Source of the DNA: Gammaproteobacteria bacterium RIFOXYD12_FULL_61_37
GTDB taxonomy: Bacteria > Pseudomonadota > Gammaproteobacteria > Chromatiales > Chromatiaceae
Assembly (NCBI GenBank): GCA_001801995.1
Contig: MGZB01000007.1
Location: 1-58,060, forward strand
DNA: 58,060 nt
Direction of reading: 5' to 3'
Shown here: one piece after another, positions 43,639 through 52,379 of the stretch
Position numbering within the stretch: position 1 is the first letter of the stretch
Layout of the letters: each line of letters starts with the position of its first letter
Program-made: the position numbers and the translations under genes
The notes under the pieces: generated by a model
The model's input: only the letters and a program-made list of their open reading frames with translations
Told to the model about the DNA's origin: nothing
Database searches by the model: none

Positions 43639-43968
43639 TTAGAATTCCAGCTCTAGATCTTCTTCGCAAAAATCGAAAATAACAGGTTCCGATTCTTCAC
43701 CGTCGGCAAAGACGGCCTTGAAGTGTTGTTTGCAATCTTCATTATTGGTGCTCTCGTCCCAAACCAAGGTAACTGAGGCGCCTGCCCCTATGCCATCGCC
43801 GATTTCAAAAAACCCCCACTCCTTACCGTCTTCGGAAACCAGCAGTTTTTTAATGGCCGATCCACTGGTGTTATGTACCTTGAACGAATATTCATCCTTG
43901 GCACCGGCAGTACCTGCGACCAACGAGGCTATAACTAACAGAACACCGGCAACATGATGGATTTTCAT
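43639..43968 (-). CDS. Small acidic secreted protein
   Basis: 109 aa from ATG 43968, which has AGGA at the right distance; the open frame to 44076 adds 36 residues of no protein character. A signal peptide (about 1-22, ending TAGA) precedes a beta-rich, strongly acidic domain (EYSFKVHNTSGSAIKKLLVSED region; ending FDFCEEDLELEF) with two Cys likely forming a disulfide. Unrecognised family. It stands alone between prfB and glgC. An 8-bp perfect hairpin lies just after the stop (43611-43632). Confidence 0.72.
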   Translation of the reverse strand: MKIHHVAGVLLVIASLVAGTAGAKDEYSFKVHNTSGSAIKKLLVSEDGKEWGFFEIGDGIGAGASVTLVWDESTNNEDCKQHFKAVFADGEESEPVIFDFCEEDLELEF

Positions 43969-44041
43969 ATTTTTTTCCTGATTTTGGTAAACGGATTTTG
44001 CACTAAATGCCCAATGAGAAAACTTGACCTGCTTCACACGG

Positions 44042-45262
44042 CTATTCGAAACGATACCCCTTCGGCACCACGACAATCCCCTTCGGCGAGAGGGTGAAAC
44101 GCGCTTCGTCGCGTTTCCGGTCGAAGCCGATGCTTTCCCTTGGCGGGATGACCACGTCCTTATCGACGATGCAGCGGTTCAGCCGTACCCCCTCGCCCAC
44201 TTGCACGTTGCTGAATAGGATGGACTCGTGGATTACTGCCCCATCCCCGACACTCACATGGGGGAAAAGGATGGAGTGTTCAACCCCGCCGCCGCTGATC
44301 ACCACGCCACCGGCGATGATGGAGTTGAGCACGACGCCTTCGTCGCCGGAGGGGCCGGGCACGGTCCGCGCCGGGGGGTATTGGGCCTGATAGGTGCGGA
44401 TCGGCCAGTCGGGCTGATAGAGGTTCAGGGCGGGCACGGGGTTCAGCAGGTCCATGTTGGCCTCGTAGTAGCTGTCCAGGGTTCCCACATCCCGCCAGTA
44501 GCGGTCGGGGCTGACCCGGCCCCGCTCCCCGCCGAAGCGATAGGCGTAGACCCCTCCCCGCTCGATCAGGCGCGGGATGATGTCCATGCCGAAGTCGTGC
44601 CGCGAATCCGCCCGTCCGTGGTCCTCCTCCAGCACCTCGAACAGCAGTTCGCTTGAGAAGACGTAAACGCCCATGGAAGCCAGGGCGCGCCCCGCGTCCC
44701 CCGGCATGGGCCGGGGATCGGCGGGCTTCTCCTCGAAACGGTCCACGCGCCCCCCCTCGTCCACGGACAGGATGCCGAACTGCCCCGCCTGTTCCAGGGG
44801 AACCTCCATGCAGGCCACCGTCAACCGGGCCGAGCACTCCTTATGGAAGGCCAGCATCGCCGCGTAGTCCATGCGGTAGATGTGATCCCCCGACAGGATC
44901 AGCATCTGTTCCGCGCCGCTGCGCTTGAGCAGGTAGAGGTTCTGATAGACCGCATCCGCCGTGCCCTGATACCAGTTCTCCCCCGTCCGCATCTGCGGCG
45001 GCACGGCGGTGATGTACTCCCCCAGTTCGGGATTGAACAGGGACCAGCCGTCGCGCAGGTGCTTCTGGAGGGAGTGGGACTTGTATTGGGTCAGCACCAG
45101 AACACGCCGTAGGCCGGAATGGAGACAGTTGGCCAGGGTAAAATCGATGATCCGGTACTTACCGCCGAAGGGCACCGCCGGTTTCGCCCGCTCCGAGGTC
45201 AAGGGTAGCAGGCGGGAGCCGTGGCCCCCGGCGAGGATGACGGTTTGGGTACTTTCAAGCAT
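44042..45262 (-). CDS. glgC: Glucose-1-phosphate adenylyltransferase
   Basis: 406 aa. The N-terminal nucleotidyltransferase domain shows ILAGGHGSRLLPLT, the substrate loop RIIDFTLANCLHSG, and YQGTADAVYQN; the C-terminal left-handed beta-helix has repeating hexapeptides (GGVEHSILFPHVSVGDGAVI is part of it). It makes ADP-glucose for glycogen synthesis and is normally allosterically controlled. Stands alone; glgA is not adjacent. A divergent spacer of about 250 bp separates it from dapA. Confidence 0.95.
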   Translation of the reverse strand: MLESTQTVILAGGHGSRLLPLTSERAKPAVPFGGKYRIIDFTLANCLHSGLRRVLVLTQYKSHSLQKHLRDGWSLFNPELGEYITAVPPQMRTGENWYQGTADAVYQNLYLLKRSGAEQMLILSGDHIYRMDYAAMLAFHKECSARLTVACMEVPLEQAGQFGILSVDEGGRVDRFEEKPADPRPMPGDAGRALASMGVYVFSSELLFEVLEEDHGRADSRHDFGMDIIPRLIERGGVYAYRFGGERGRVSPDRYWRDVGTLDSYYEANMDLLNPVPALNLYQPDWPIRTYQAQYPPARTVPGPSGDEGVVLNSIIAGGVVISGGGVEHSILFPHVSVGDGAVIHESILFSNVQVGEGVRLNRCIVDKDVVIPPRESIGFDRKRDEARFTLSPKGIVVVPKGYRFE

Positions 45263-45510
45263 CGGCGGGGCTCCTTGTGGGGTTGTCTTCCCCTATCAGC
45301 AAGAAGCAGGCCGGATCGCGCATGCGCTAGGCCGCTGTTCCGCGCTTGGCAAATCAGACTTGCACGCCCCAACAACAGGCGCAACCCAATTGGAGCGCAC
45401 CATCGCAGGGCAACGGGGCGCAGGACAGCGCTTCGATCCGTTGCCGGTGGATGACCCGGCATCTAAACCGGGATAAAATCCTCGACTTTGATCAACTCGG
45501 GGAATTCCAA

Positions 45511-46386
45511 ATGATTCAGGGCAGCCTGGTCGCGCTGGTGACGCCAATGGCCGTGAATGGCGATGTGGACTTCGACTGTCTGCGACGCTTGGTAGACTGG
45601 CATGTGCAGCAGGGAACCGACGGCATTGTGTCGGTCGGGACCACGGGGGAGTCATCGACTCTCAACGAGCAGGAACATTGCGAGGTGATCCGCCGCACAA
45701 TCGAATTCGTGGCCGGACGGGTCCCCGTAATCGCGGGCACCGGCGCCAATTCGACCGCCGAGGCGATCCACCTGACCCGGCGCGCCAAGGAGCTGGGGGC
45801 GGACGCCTGCCTCCTGGTGACCCCCTACTACAACAAGCCGACCCAGGAAGGGCTCTATCTCCACTACAGGGCCGTGGCCGAGGCGGTGGAGATTCCCCAG
45901 ATCCTTTATAACGTACCCGGCAGGACCGCTTGCGACATGAAGCCGGAAACGGTAGGTCGGCTCGCGGAACTCCAGAACATTATCGGTATCAAAGAAGCGA
46001 CTGGCGACCTCAGCCGGGTTGCCGTCCTGCGCGGCCTCTGCGGCGACTCGTTCGCCCTCTACAGTGGCGACGATGCCACCGCACTGGAGTTCATCCTGCG
46101 TGGCGGTAACGGCGTCATATCGGTCACGGCCAATCTGGTCCCCTCGCCCATGCACCGCATGTGCATGGCGGCCATCGGTGGTGACAGGGGCGTCGCCCAG
46201 GACATCGACAACGGGATCGCGCCCTTGCATCTGAAGCTGTTTGTCGAGTCCAACCCGATCCCGGTCAAGTGGGCGCTGGCGGAGATGGGAATGATCCCGC
46301 CCGGTATCCGTCTGCCCCTGACGCCTCTGTCCGAACCGGCACGCCCAGCGGTTCGCGATGCCATGGCGCAGGCCGGATTACTTTAG
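45511..46386 (+). CDS. dapA: 4-Hydroxy-tetrahydrodipicolinate synthase
   Basis: 291 aa TIM-barrel enzyme, first committed step of lysine and diaminopimelate synthesis (pyruvate plus aspartate semialdehyde). Catalytic Lys161 (GIKEATGD), Tyr133 (ILYNVPGRT) and [11 protein letters not shown] are present. ATG 45511 gives the family's exact start; the upstream open frame to 45346 is not protein-like. It is followed, after a 178-bp repeat-rich spacer, by bamC, the conserved dapA-bamC order. Confidence 0.96.
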   Translation: MIQGSLVALVTPMAVNGDVDFDCLRRLVDWHVQQGTDGIVSVGTTGESSTLNEQEHCEVIRRTIEFVAGRVPVIAGTGANSTAEAIHLTRRAKELGADACLLVTPYYNKPTQEGLYLHYRAVAEAVEIPQILYNVPGRTACDMKPETVGRLAELQNIIGIKEATGDLSRVAVLRGLCGDSFALYSGDDATALEFILRGGNGVISVTANLVPSPMHRMCMAAIGGDRGVAQDIDNGIAPLHLKLFVESNPIPVKWALAEMGMIPPGIRLPLTPLSEPARPAVRDAMAQAGLL

Positions 46387-46534
46387 GGGACCTCTAAAAA
46401 TTCCTTCATTGGAGTTTTTAGAGACGGAAATCAAAAGGAGTGCCTTTCGATTTTCTTCATTTTCAATCGCTTGAAGGCGATTGGAAATGGCAGTGCATCC
46501 TGCACCGCACGGGAACCTCAAAAAAGAGGTTCCC
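46385..46534. repeat. Repeat-rich dapA-bamC spacer with several hairpins
   Basis: AGGGGACCTCTAAAAATTC (46385-46403) pairs with GGAGTTTTTAGAGAC (46411-46425) as an imperfect hairpin, and matches the inverted end of the element at 26515-26533. Further on are CAATCGC/GCGATTG (46464-46483), GTGCATCCTGCAC, and a perfect 9-bp stem GGGAACCTC-A6-GAGGTTCCC (46511-46534). No terminator T-run, so dapA and bamC may still share a transcript. Confidence 0.5.
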
Positions 46535-46564
46535 TCTAGTTCACCCTGTTGTACGGATTCCGTA

Positions 46565-47734
46565 ATGAGCAATTTGAAGCGAGCAATTCTCCTGGTCATG
46601 GCCTTTTCCCTGACCGCCTGTCTTTCGGCGCCCGACATGAGCGAGGTGATGGCGGATCGCAAGGTGGACTATAAAAAGTCGAAGTCTGCCGAAAAGGACC
46701 TGGAGGTACCGCCAGATCTCACCAAGGACAGTATCGACGATAGTATGGCGGTACCCGACATCGCCCCCAGCGGCACGGCGACCTATTCCGAATACGCCGG
46801 CGAACGCGCGCCGGGAACCCAGCCCGCCCCAGCCTCGGCTCAGAATGTCCTGCCTACCGTGAAGGACGTGGAGCTGAAGCGGGACGGGGAGACGCGCTGG
46901 CTGGTCATCAATTCCGCCCCGGCAGAGGTCTGGCCCGTGCTGGTCTCCTTCTGGCAGGCAAACGGCATCCTGCTCCTGGAACAGGACCCCGAATCGGGCG
47001 TCATGCGCACCGCCTGGCTTGAGAACCGCGCCGACATCAAATCCGACTTCATCACCGACACCCTGCGCAAGGCCTTCAACGGTCTCTACAGCGCCGGCAC
47101 CCGCGACCAGTTCCGGGTACGTCTGGAGCAAGGCGAGAAGGCGGGAACCTCGGAACTCTACCTGACCCACAAGGGCATGCAGGAACAGATCTTGAAGGGT
47201 TCCACCAACGAGGGCGAGCAGTCGGTCTGGGTACCCCGAGAGACCGACCACGGTCTGGAGTCCGTCATGCTGCGCCGCATCATGATCAGCCTCGGCGTCA
47301 CGGAAAATCGCGCCAATACCCTGATCACCGGCAAGGACGGCCAGCAACAGCAGAAGGCCCGCTCCGAGCTGCAACGCAATAAGGATGTGGTGGCCCTGCG
47401 CATCAACGAAAATCTCGAACGCTCCTGGCGCCTGACCGGTACGGCCCTGGACCGCGTCGGCTTCGCCGTGGAAGACCGCAACCACCAGGAAGGGGTCTAC
47501 TACGTCCGCTACAACGACCCCTACTCCGACCAGGAAAAGAGCAAGGGCATGCTCTCCAAGCTGGCATTCTGGAACGAAGAGAACAAGAAGATCGACAAGG
47601 TCAACCAGTACCAAGTCCGCCTCGCCTCCGAGGCAGAACATACCCTGGTCGCCGTCCACAACGACAAGGGCGAGCGCGTCAATTCCGATACGGCGGCGCG
47701 CATCCTGACCCTGCTGCACGAGCAGATCAAGTAA
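46565..47734 (+). CDS. bamC: BamC, outer-membrane protein assembly lipoprotein
   Basis: 389 aa. Lipoprotein signal with lipobox ending LTAC (Cys19), an unstructured N-terminal stretch with the conserved DYKKS.SAEKDLEVPPDLT-type BamD-binding segment, and two helix-grip domains. BamC is part of the BAM complex inserting beta-barrels into the outer membrane. ATG 46565 is chosen as the lipoprotein start; the open frame upstream belongs to the repeat spacer. Confidence 0.92.
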   Translation: MSNLKRAILLVMAFSLTACLSAPDMSEVMADRKVDYKKSKSAEKDLEVPPDLTKDSIDDSMAVPDIAPSGTATYSEYAGERAPGTQPAPASAQNVLPTVKDVELKRDGETRWLVINSAPAEVWPVLVSFWQANGILLLEQDPESGVMRTAWLENRADIKSDFITDTLRKAFNGLYSAGTRDQFRVRLEQGEKAGTSELYLTHKGMQEQILKGSTNEGEQSVWVPRETDHGLESVMLRRIMISLGVTENRANTLITGKDGQQQQKARSELQRNKDVVALRINENLERSWRLTGTALDRVGFAVEDRNHQEGVYYVRYNDPYSDQEKSKGMLSKLAFWNEENKKIDKVNQYQVRLASEAEHTLVAVHNDKGERVNSDTAARILTLLHEQIK

Positions 47735-47777
47735 CCGCGTTGGCGCGGACCCACCGGCCGTTGGGAGACGGGGCCTG

Positions 47778-48542
47778 ATGCGCTTCGTCTCCCTCGGCAG
47801 CGGCAGCCGGGGCAACGCCCTGCTGATCGAAACTGCTGGTTGCCGCCTTCTGCTCGACTGCGGTTTCTCCGTGCGGGAGCTGGAACAGCGGCTGGCCAGT
47901 GTCGGGGTCGATCCCCGCACCCTCGGCGCCATTCTCCTCACCCACGAGCACGGCGACCACATCCGGGGCGCCGTACCCCTTGCCCGCCGTTACCGGCTCG
48001 ATCTCTGGATGAGCCATGGTACCTGGCTCGCCAGCGGCGCCGAGGCGAGCACAGGACTGCACCTGTTTCACGCCGAACAGGGGCCGTTCCAGATCGCCGA
48101 TACCGAAATCGCCCCCTACACCGTCCCCCACGACGCCCGCGAGCCCTGCCAATACCGTTTCCGCAGTGGAAAAACCAGCCTGGCCGTACTCACTGACGCC
48201 GGAACCTCGACCCCCCATGTCCTGAGCCATCTCATGGACGCCGACGCCCTGGTGCTGGAGTGCAACCACGACGAAGAAATGTTGGCCACCGGCCCCTATC
48301 CTCCCCGCCTGCGGGCCAGGGTCGGCGGCGCCCAGGGCCACCTCAGCAACCGCCAAGCGGCGGAGATACTCTCCCGCCTCGATTCCTCGCGCCTGCAACA
48401 CCTGGCCGCCGCCCACCTCAGCGAAAAGAACAACCACCCCGGCAAGGCCAGGGCCGCCCTGCTTGAAGCCGCGCCCGGAATGGAAGAACGCCTCAGCCTC
48501 TTGAGCCAGGACCGGCCAGGGGCATGGGTAGAGGTGGTTTAG
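47778..48542 (+). CDS. MBL-fold metallo-hydrolase, YycJ/WalJ-like
   Basis: 254 aa metallo-beta-lactamase fold. The metal site is HEHGDH (His56, His58, Asp60, His61), with further ligands in TDAG and CNHDEEML. The start FVSLGSGSRGNALLIE matches the YycJ/WalJ subgroup, thought to be a 5'-3' exonuclease linked to DNA repair and replication. It follows bamC by 43 bp. The precise substrate is inferred only from family. Confidence 0.9.
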   Translation: MRFVSLGSGSRGNALLIETAGCRLLLDCGFSVRELEQRLASVGVDPRTLGAILLTHEHGDHIRGAVPLARRYRLDLWMSHGTWLASGAEASTGLHLFHAEQGPFQIADTEIAPYTVPHDAREPCQYRFRSGKTSLAVLTDAGTSTPHVLSHLMDADALVLECNHDEEMLATGPYPPRLRARVGGAQGHLSNRQAAEILSRLDSSRLQHLAAAHLSEKNNHPGKARAALLEAAPGMEERLSLLSQDRPGAWVEVV

Positions 48543-48572
48543 CGAGAATAGCGAATCGAGCGTTGTTGGGTA

Positions 48573-48592
48573 AGTCGGCCTTCAGGCCGACT
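48573..48592. repeat. Perfect 20-bp palindromic hairpin between convergent genes
   Basis: AGTCGGCC-TTCA-GGCCGACT forms an 8-bp GC-rich stem between the convergent MBL and purT genes. It may stop transcription from either side, though no T-run follows; it also resembles a dispersed REP-type palindrome. Confidence 0.6.
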
Positions 48593-48665
48593 GCGGCGCT
48601 GATGGCCGGCCTACCCCTTTTTCATTCTCTGGGGCAGTTTAGCGGTCAATATGTCCAGGCAGGCC

Positions 48666-49850
48666 CTATTCAAGCGCCACCGAAACCGCCCCCGAGGCCG
48701 CCTTGGCCTTTTCCAGCGCCAGCTCGACCGTCTCGCCCCGAGCCAGGGCCACGCCCATGCGGCGATGGCCGGCGACCTCGGGCTTGCCGAAGAGGCGTAA
48801 CTGGGTATCGGGCTGGGCGAGGGCCTGGTCCAGGTTGCCGAAGCGGACCTGCCGGGAATGTCCTTCCACCAGAATGACGCTGGAGGCCGAAGGCCCGTGG
48901 AAGTGGATATTGGGGATCGGCAGGCCGAGGATGGCGCGGGCGTGGAGGGCGAACTGGGAAAGGTCCTGGGAGATCATCGTGACCATACCCGTGTCGTGGG
49001 GGCGGGGCGAGACCTCGCTGAAGATCACCTCGTCGCCCTTGACGAACAGCTCAACGCCGAAGATGCCGCGCCCGCCCAGGGCCTCGGTAATCTTGCCGGC
49101 GATCGCGCGGGCCGAGGATAAGGCCTCGTCGCTCATGGGCTGCGGCTGCCAGGACTGGCGATAATCCCCGTCGATCTGGATATGGCCGATGGGCAGGCAG
49201 AAACGGGTGCCGCTGGCGTGACGGACGGTCAACTGGGTGATCTCGTAATCGAAGTCGATGAAGCCCTCCACGATTACCTTGCCAGCACCGCTACGCCCGC
49301 CCTCTTGGGCATAGTCCCAGGCCCGGTCGATGTCGGCCGCGGTCCTGACCGTGCTCTGCCCCTTGCCGGAAGAACTCATGATCGGCTTCACCACGCAGGG
49401 CAGGCCGATCTCGGCGATGGCGGCGTCGAATTCTTCGCGGGTCTCGGCGAAGCGGTAAGGCGAGGTCTTCAGCCCCAGCTCCTCCGCCGCCAGACGGCGG
49501 ATGCCCTCGCGGTTCATGGTCAGACGCGCGGCGCGGGCGGTCGGGATCACCGTATAGCCTTCGGCCTCCAATTCGACCAGGGTATCAGTCGCAATCGCCT
49601 CGATCTCGGGCACGATGAAATGCGGCCGTTCCTCCTCGACCACCGCCCGCAGGGCCGCGCCGTCCAGCATATTGATCACATGACTGCGATGGGCCACCTG
49701 CATCGCCGGGGCATTGCGATAGCGATCCACCACGATCACCTCCGCCCCCAGCCGCTGTAACTCGATCACCACCTCCTTGCCCAGCTCGCCGCCGCCGCAG
49801 AAGAGGACTCGGGTTGCCGATACCGACAAAGGGGTGCCGATGCTGACCAT
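48666..49850 (-). CDS. purT: Formate-dependent phosphoribosylglycinamide formyltransferase 2
   Basis: 394 aa ATP-grasp enzyme. The N-terminal Rossmann part starts [16 protein letters not shown], followed by the ATP-grasp core ([39 protein letters not shown]). It formylates GAR using formate and ATP instead of formyl-tetrahydrofolate. ATG 49850 gives the usual start; the 57-codon open upstream extension is proline-rich and not family-like. Confidence 0.95.
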   Translation of the reverse strand: MVSIGTPLSVSATRVLFCGGGELGKEVVIELQRLGAEVIVVDRYRNAPAMQVAHRSHVINMLDGAALRAVVEEERPHFIVPEIEAIATDTLVELEAEGYTVIPTARAARLTMNREGIRRLAAEELGLKTSPYRFAETREEFDAAIAEIGLPCVVKPIMSSSGKGQSTVRTAADIDRAWDYAQEGGRSGAGKVIVEGFIDFDYEITQLTVRHASGTRFCLPIGHIQIDGDYRQSWQPQPMSDEALSSARAIAGKITEALGGRGIFGVELFVKGDEVIFSEVSPRPHDTGMVTMISQDLSQFALHARAILGLPIPNIHFHGPSASSVILVEGHSRQVRFGNLDQALAQPDTQLRLFGKPEVAGHRRMGVALARGETVELALEKAKAASGAVSVALE

Positions 49851-50045
49851 GGTTTGCTCCGGGGGTTGGGGAAATGGGGCGATTATAGGCCGCTGGGGGG
49901 CCGGGGGTAAGGTTGCGGGGCCGCGAAATGGAGTGATGTGTCTATCGGGAGCGTAGGCGACGAACGGAAATTCTGGCCCATCCCCTATTACCCCTCCTGT
50001 GTCAGCTATACTTGACAACAATCCTTAATGGCCTAGAGTAAAGCC

Positions 50046-50360
50046 ATGATAGAGCTGCGCAAATACCAGGATGAACAGGGTAATACGCCCTTTGACGATT
50101 GACTGAGCGCCGTCAGGGACCGGCGGGCGGCAGAGCGGGTGCATATCCGCTTGCGCCGGTTGATGCTCGGGAACGAGGGCGACTGGCGCCCAGTCGGTGA
50201 AAACGTGCGGGAGCTGCGCATACGAGAGGGCAAGGGCTATCGGGTGTATTACACCTGGGATGGCGCAGCCGTGGTGTTGCTACTCATCGGTGGTGACAAA
50301 TCCACCCAGGAAAGGGATATCGAGACTGCGAAACGATACCGGAGAGATTACTATGCCTAA
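50046..50360 (+). pseudogene. HigB-like (RelE-fold) toxin with in-frame TGA at codon 19
   Basis: From ATG 50046 the frame reads a typical killer-protein start (IELRKYQDEQGNTPFDD), then TGA at 50100-50102, then continues without interruption as LSAVRDRRA, VHIRLRRLMLGNEGDWRPVG, ELRIREGKGYRVYYTW and LLLIGGDKSTQERDI to the stop at 50360. Relatives of this family (TIGR02683) have Trp at this spot (PFxxWL), so TGG to TGA is the likely lesion. The downstream antitoxin gene, overlapping by 8 bp, is intact. A sequencing error or readthrough cannot be excluded. Confidence 0.82.
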
Positions 50361-50652
50361 ACGCTATGCCATTTATGACCCAGCGGACCACCTGAATACG
50401 CCGGAAGCCATCGCCGACTATATCAATGCGGCCATGGAGGAGGGCGATGATGAACTGCTGTTGGCGGTGCTCGGCGACGTGGCGCGCGCCACGCGGAATA
50501 TGTCCGCGCTTTCCCGTGAAACCGGGGTGTCACGGGAAACGCTTTACAAGTCGTTGTCGGCGGACGGCAATCCCCGCTTCACTAGCCTGGTGTCGATATT
50601 GAGGGCTTTTGGACTGGAGTTGACAGTGAAGCCAAGGGCGCATGCGCATTGA
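50353..50652 (+). CDS. HigA-like antitoxin (TIGR02684 type)
   Basis: 99 aa. A variable N-terminus (LNTPEAIADYINAAMEEGDDELLLAVLGDVARA is the conserved region spanning it) is followed by a helix-turn-helix of the XRE type (NMSALSRETGVSRETLYKSLS) and ends in GLELTVKPRA. Overlaps the broken toxin gene by 8 bp. It binds its own operator in related modules. Intact reading frame, so the antitoxin may now be an orphan regulator. Confidence 0.88.
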   Translation: MPKRYAIYDPADHLNTPEAIADYINAAMEEGDDELLLAVLGDVARATRNMSALSRETGVSRETLYKSLSADGNPRFTSLVSILRAFGLELTVKPRAHAH

Positions 50653-50699
50653 ACCCGCATCCGGCCAACGATCCTGGGCTACCCGCTTCGTCCGCTTTG

Positions 50700-50927
50700 C
50701 TATCCCCCCAAGCTCAGCATCTCGTCATAGACCGCCCAGGCCGCCTTGGCTTCTTCCTCGCTGATCTTTTGGATGCCTTGGCCGAGGTGGGTGATCAGGT
50801 AGTCGCCGGGGGCGAGGGTCTCGTGCTGCATGAGGAAGAGGTCGATCTCGCGCTCGATGCCCTTGGCCTCGCACAGGGCCTTGAGGTTGTGGATTCGGAC
50901 GATCCGCATGGGGATTCCCAGACACAT
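50700..50927 (-). CDS. hypC: HypC/HybG/HupF-family [NiFe]-hydrogenase maturation chaperone
   Basis: 75 aa of normal length. It starts MCLGIPMR, with the essential Cys2, and ends with the helical YDEMLSL tail; GDYLITHLGQGIQKIS is the middle signature. HypC carries the Fe(CN)2CO unit from HypD to the hydrogenase large subunit. No other hyp or hydrogenase gene is in the window, which is unusual. Divergent from the V-ATPase operon. Confidence 0.93.
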   Translation of the reverse strand: MCLGIPMRIVRIHNLKALCEAKGIEREIDLFLMQHETLAPGDYLITHLGQGIQKISEEEAKAAWAVYDEMLSLGG

Positions 50928-51018
50928 GGCGCCCTCGATCGGCTCGTTTGGGGGATTCGGCTGTCGCCGGTGCTTTCCTAGTCTAAGCTAAATTCGAGCC
51001 CATCCCAGTGAACAACCT

Positions 51019-51348
51019 ATGGAAGACACCCTCAAACGCCTCCTGGCCGCCGAGACCAGGGCCAACGAAATCACCAGCGAGGCCCGTCTGGCGGCGGACA
51101 GACTGGTCCAGAATGCCCTGCACGAGGCGCGCGGTCTGGAGGAGCGTTTCCAGGCGCGCCTGCCGGAGCTGCGCGCCAGTTATCTGGACAAGGCGGAGAA
51201 GCGGGCCGCCCAGTCGATCCAGGAACTGCAACGCCGATACGACGAGATCCTCAACCGGTTGCGGGACGACGCGGAGAGCCACGAAGGCGAAGCCCTGGAA
51301 GCCGCCTTCGCCTACCTGCTGGGCCAGCGGAACGGTAGCGAACCATGA
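51019..51348 (+). CDS. V/A-type ATPase peripheral stalk subunit (G/H-like)
   Basis: 109 aa, almost entirely charged alpha-helix predicted as coiled coil (RANEITSEARLAADRLVQNAL and onward), typical of the short stalk subunit that pairs with subunit E. It is the first gene of the operon and overlaps subunit C by 4 bp. Assigned by composition, length and position, since this subunit is poorly conserved in sequence. Confidence 0.78.
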   Translation: MEDTLKRLLAAETRANEITSEARLAADRLVQNALHEARGLEERFQARLPELRASYLDKAEKRAAQSIQELQRRYDEILNRLRDDAESHEGEALEAAFAYLLGQRNGSEP

Positions 51349-52379
51349 CCCACCCGGCGGACCAGGCCTATCTCCGCACGCGGCTGGCGATCCTGCGGGG
51401 GCGGCTGCGGGGCGAGGAGGCGTTGAACGCCCTGATGGGCCTGCCGCCAGCGGCCTTGCTGGAGAGCTTCGGTCTGATGTCCGATGCCGACCTGGCGCGG
51501 GACCGGCGGCTGGTCAGCTTCGAGCAGTCGCTGCTGCAACTCTGGCTGGACGAGCTGACCACCCTGCTGCGGCCCCTGCGCGGTCCGGCGAGGGAGATCC
51601 TGATGCAATGGGCGCGGCGCTATGAACTCTTCAATCTCAAGGCCCTGATCCGGGGCAAGCTGAACGGCATGCCAGCCGCTCTGATCCGGGAGAGCCTGTT
51701 CCGGCTGCCCGCCTTCCTGGCCCTGGACCATGAACGGCTGTTGCAATCGGACAATGTGGAGGAGCTGCTGCTCCGCCTGGACAACACTCCCTATCGCTCG
51801 CTTGCCCATCAGGCCCGGCGCCGCTTCGCCGAGAACCAGGACCCTTTTCTGCTGGACGCGACCCTGGACCAGTATTTCTACACCGAACTCAGCCACCGCC
51901 TGCGGCCCCTGGAGGAGCCGGACCGGGCCGCCATGGGCGAGCTGATCGGCCGCATCGTCGATCGCCACAACCTGGTCTGGATGCTGCGTTACCGCTACAA
52001 CTACGCCCTGCCCCCGGCCCAGGCCTTCTTTCTCTCCATCGATCACGGCTTCCGTATTGGTCGCGCCCGCCTGGCGCGGCTGGTGGAGGCGCCCAACCTC
52101 GAACGCTTTCTTGAGGGCCTGCCCGGCGCGATACGCGAGATCTTGGGCGGGGCCACCCGGATACTGGTCATCGAGTCGCGCCTCAAGGCCGACCTGGCCG
52201 CCTACGCCGACCATCTCCTGCGACAGAGCCCCTCCGTTATCGCCTCCGTATTCGCCTTCCTGATCCTGCGCTACTACGAGATCAACGACCTTTTCGCCAT
52301 CGCCCAGGCGCGCGTTGCCGGCCTGGACGATGTCATTTTGCGCGAGGCGCTCCACCCCGAAATCCGGGAGGCCGCATGA
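51345..52379 (+). CDS. V/A-type ATPase subunit C (d/AC39 family)
   Basis: 344 aa, all-helical, with the V-ATPase AC39/d subunit pattern (YLRTRLAILRG at the start; DRHNLVWMLRYRYN and FAFLILRYYEINDLFAIAQAR later). It forms the central socket joining rotor and membrane ring. Overlaps its neighbours by 4 bp on each side. Confidence 0.9.
   Translation: MTHPADQAYLRTRLAILRGRLRGEEALNALMGLPPAALLESFGLMSDADLARDRRLVSFEQSLLQLWLDELTTLLRPLRGPAREILMQWARRYELFNLKALIRGKLNGMPAALIRESLFRLPAFLALDHERLLQSDNVEELLLRLDNTPYRSLAHQARRRFAENQDPFLLDATLDQYFYTELSHRLRPLEEPDRAAMGELIGRIVDRHNLVWMLRYRYNYALPPAQAFFLSIDHGFRIGRARLARLVEAPNLERFLEGLPGAIREILGGATRILVIESRLKADLAAYADHLLRQSPSVIASVFAFLILRYYEINDLFAIAQARVAGLDDVILREALHPEIREAA

Noticed and set aside
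50653-50699. Extended coding frame linking the HigA-like antitoxin to hypC
   Set aside because: The frame is antisense to hypC, which is clearly a complete gene on the minus strand.
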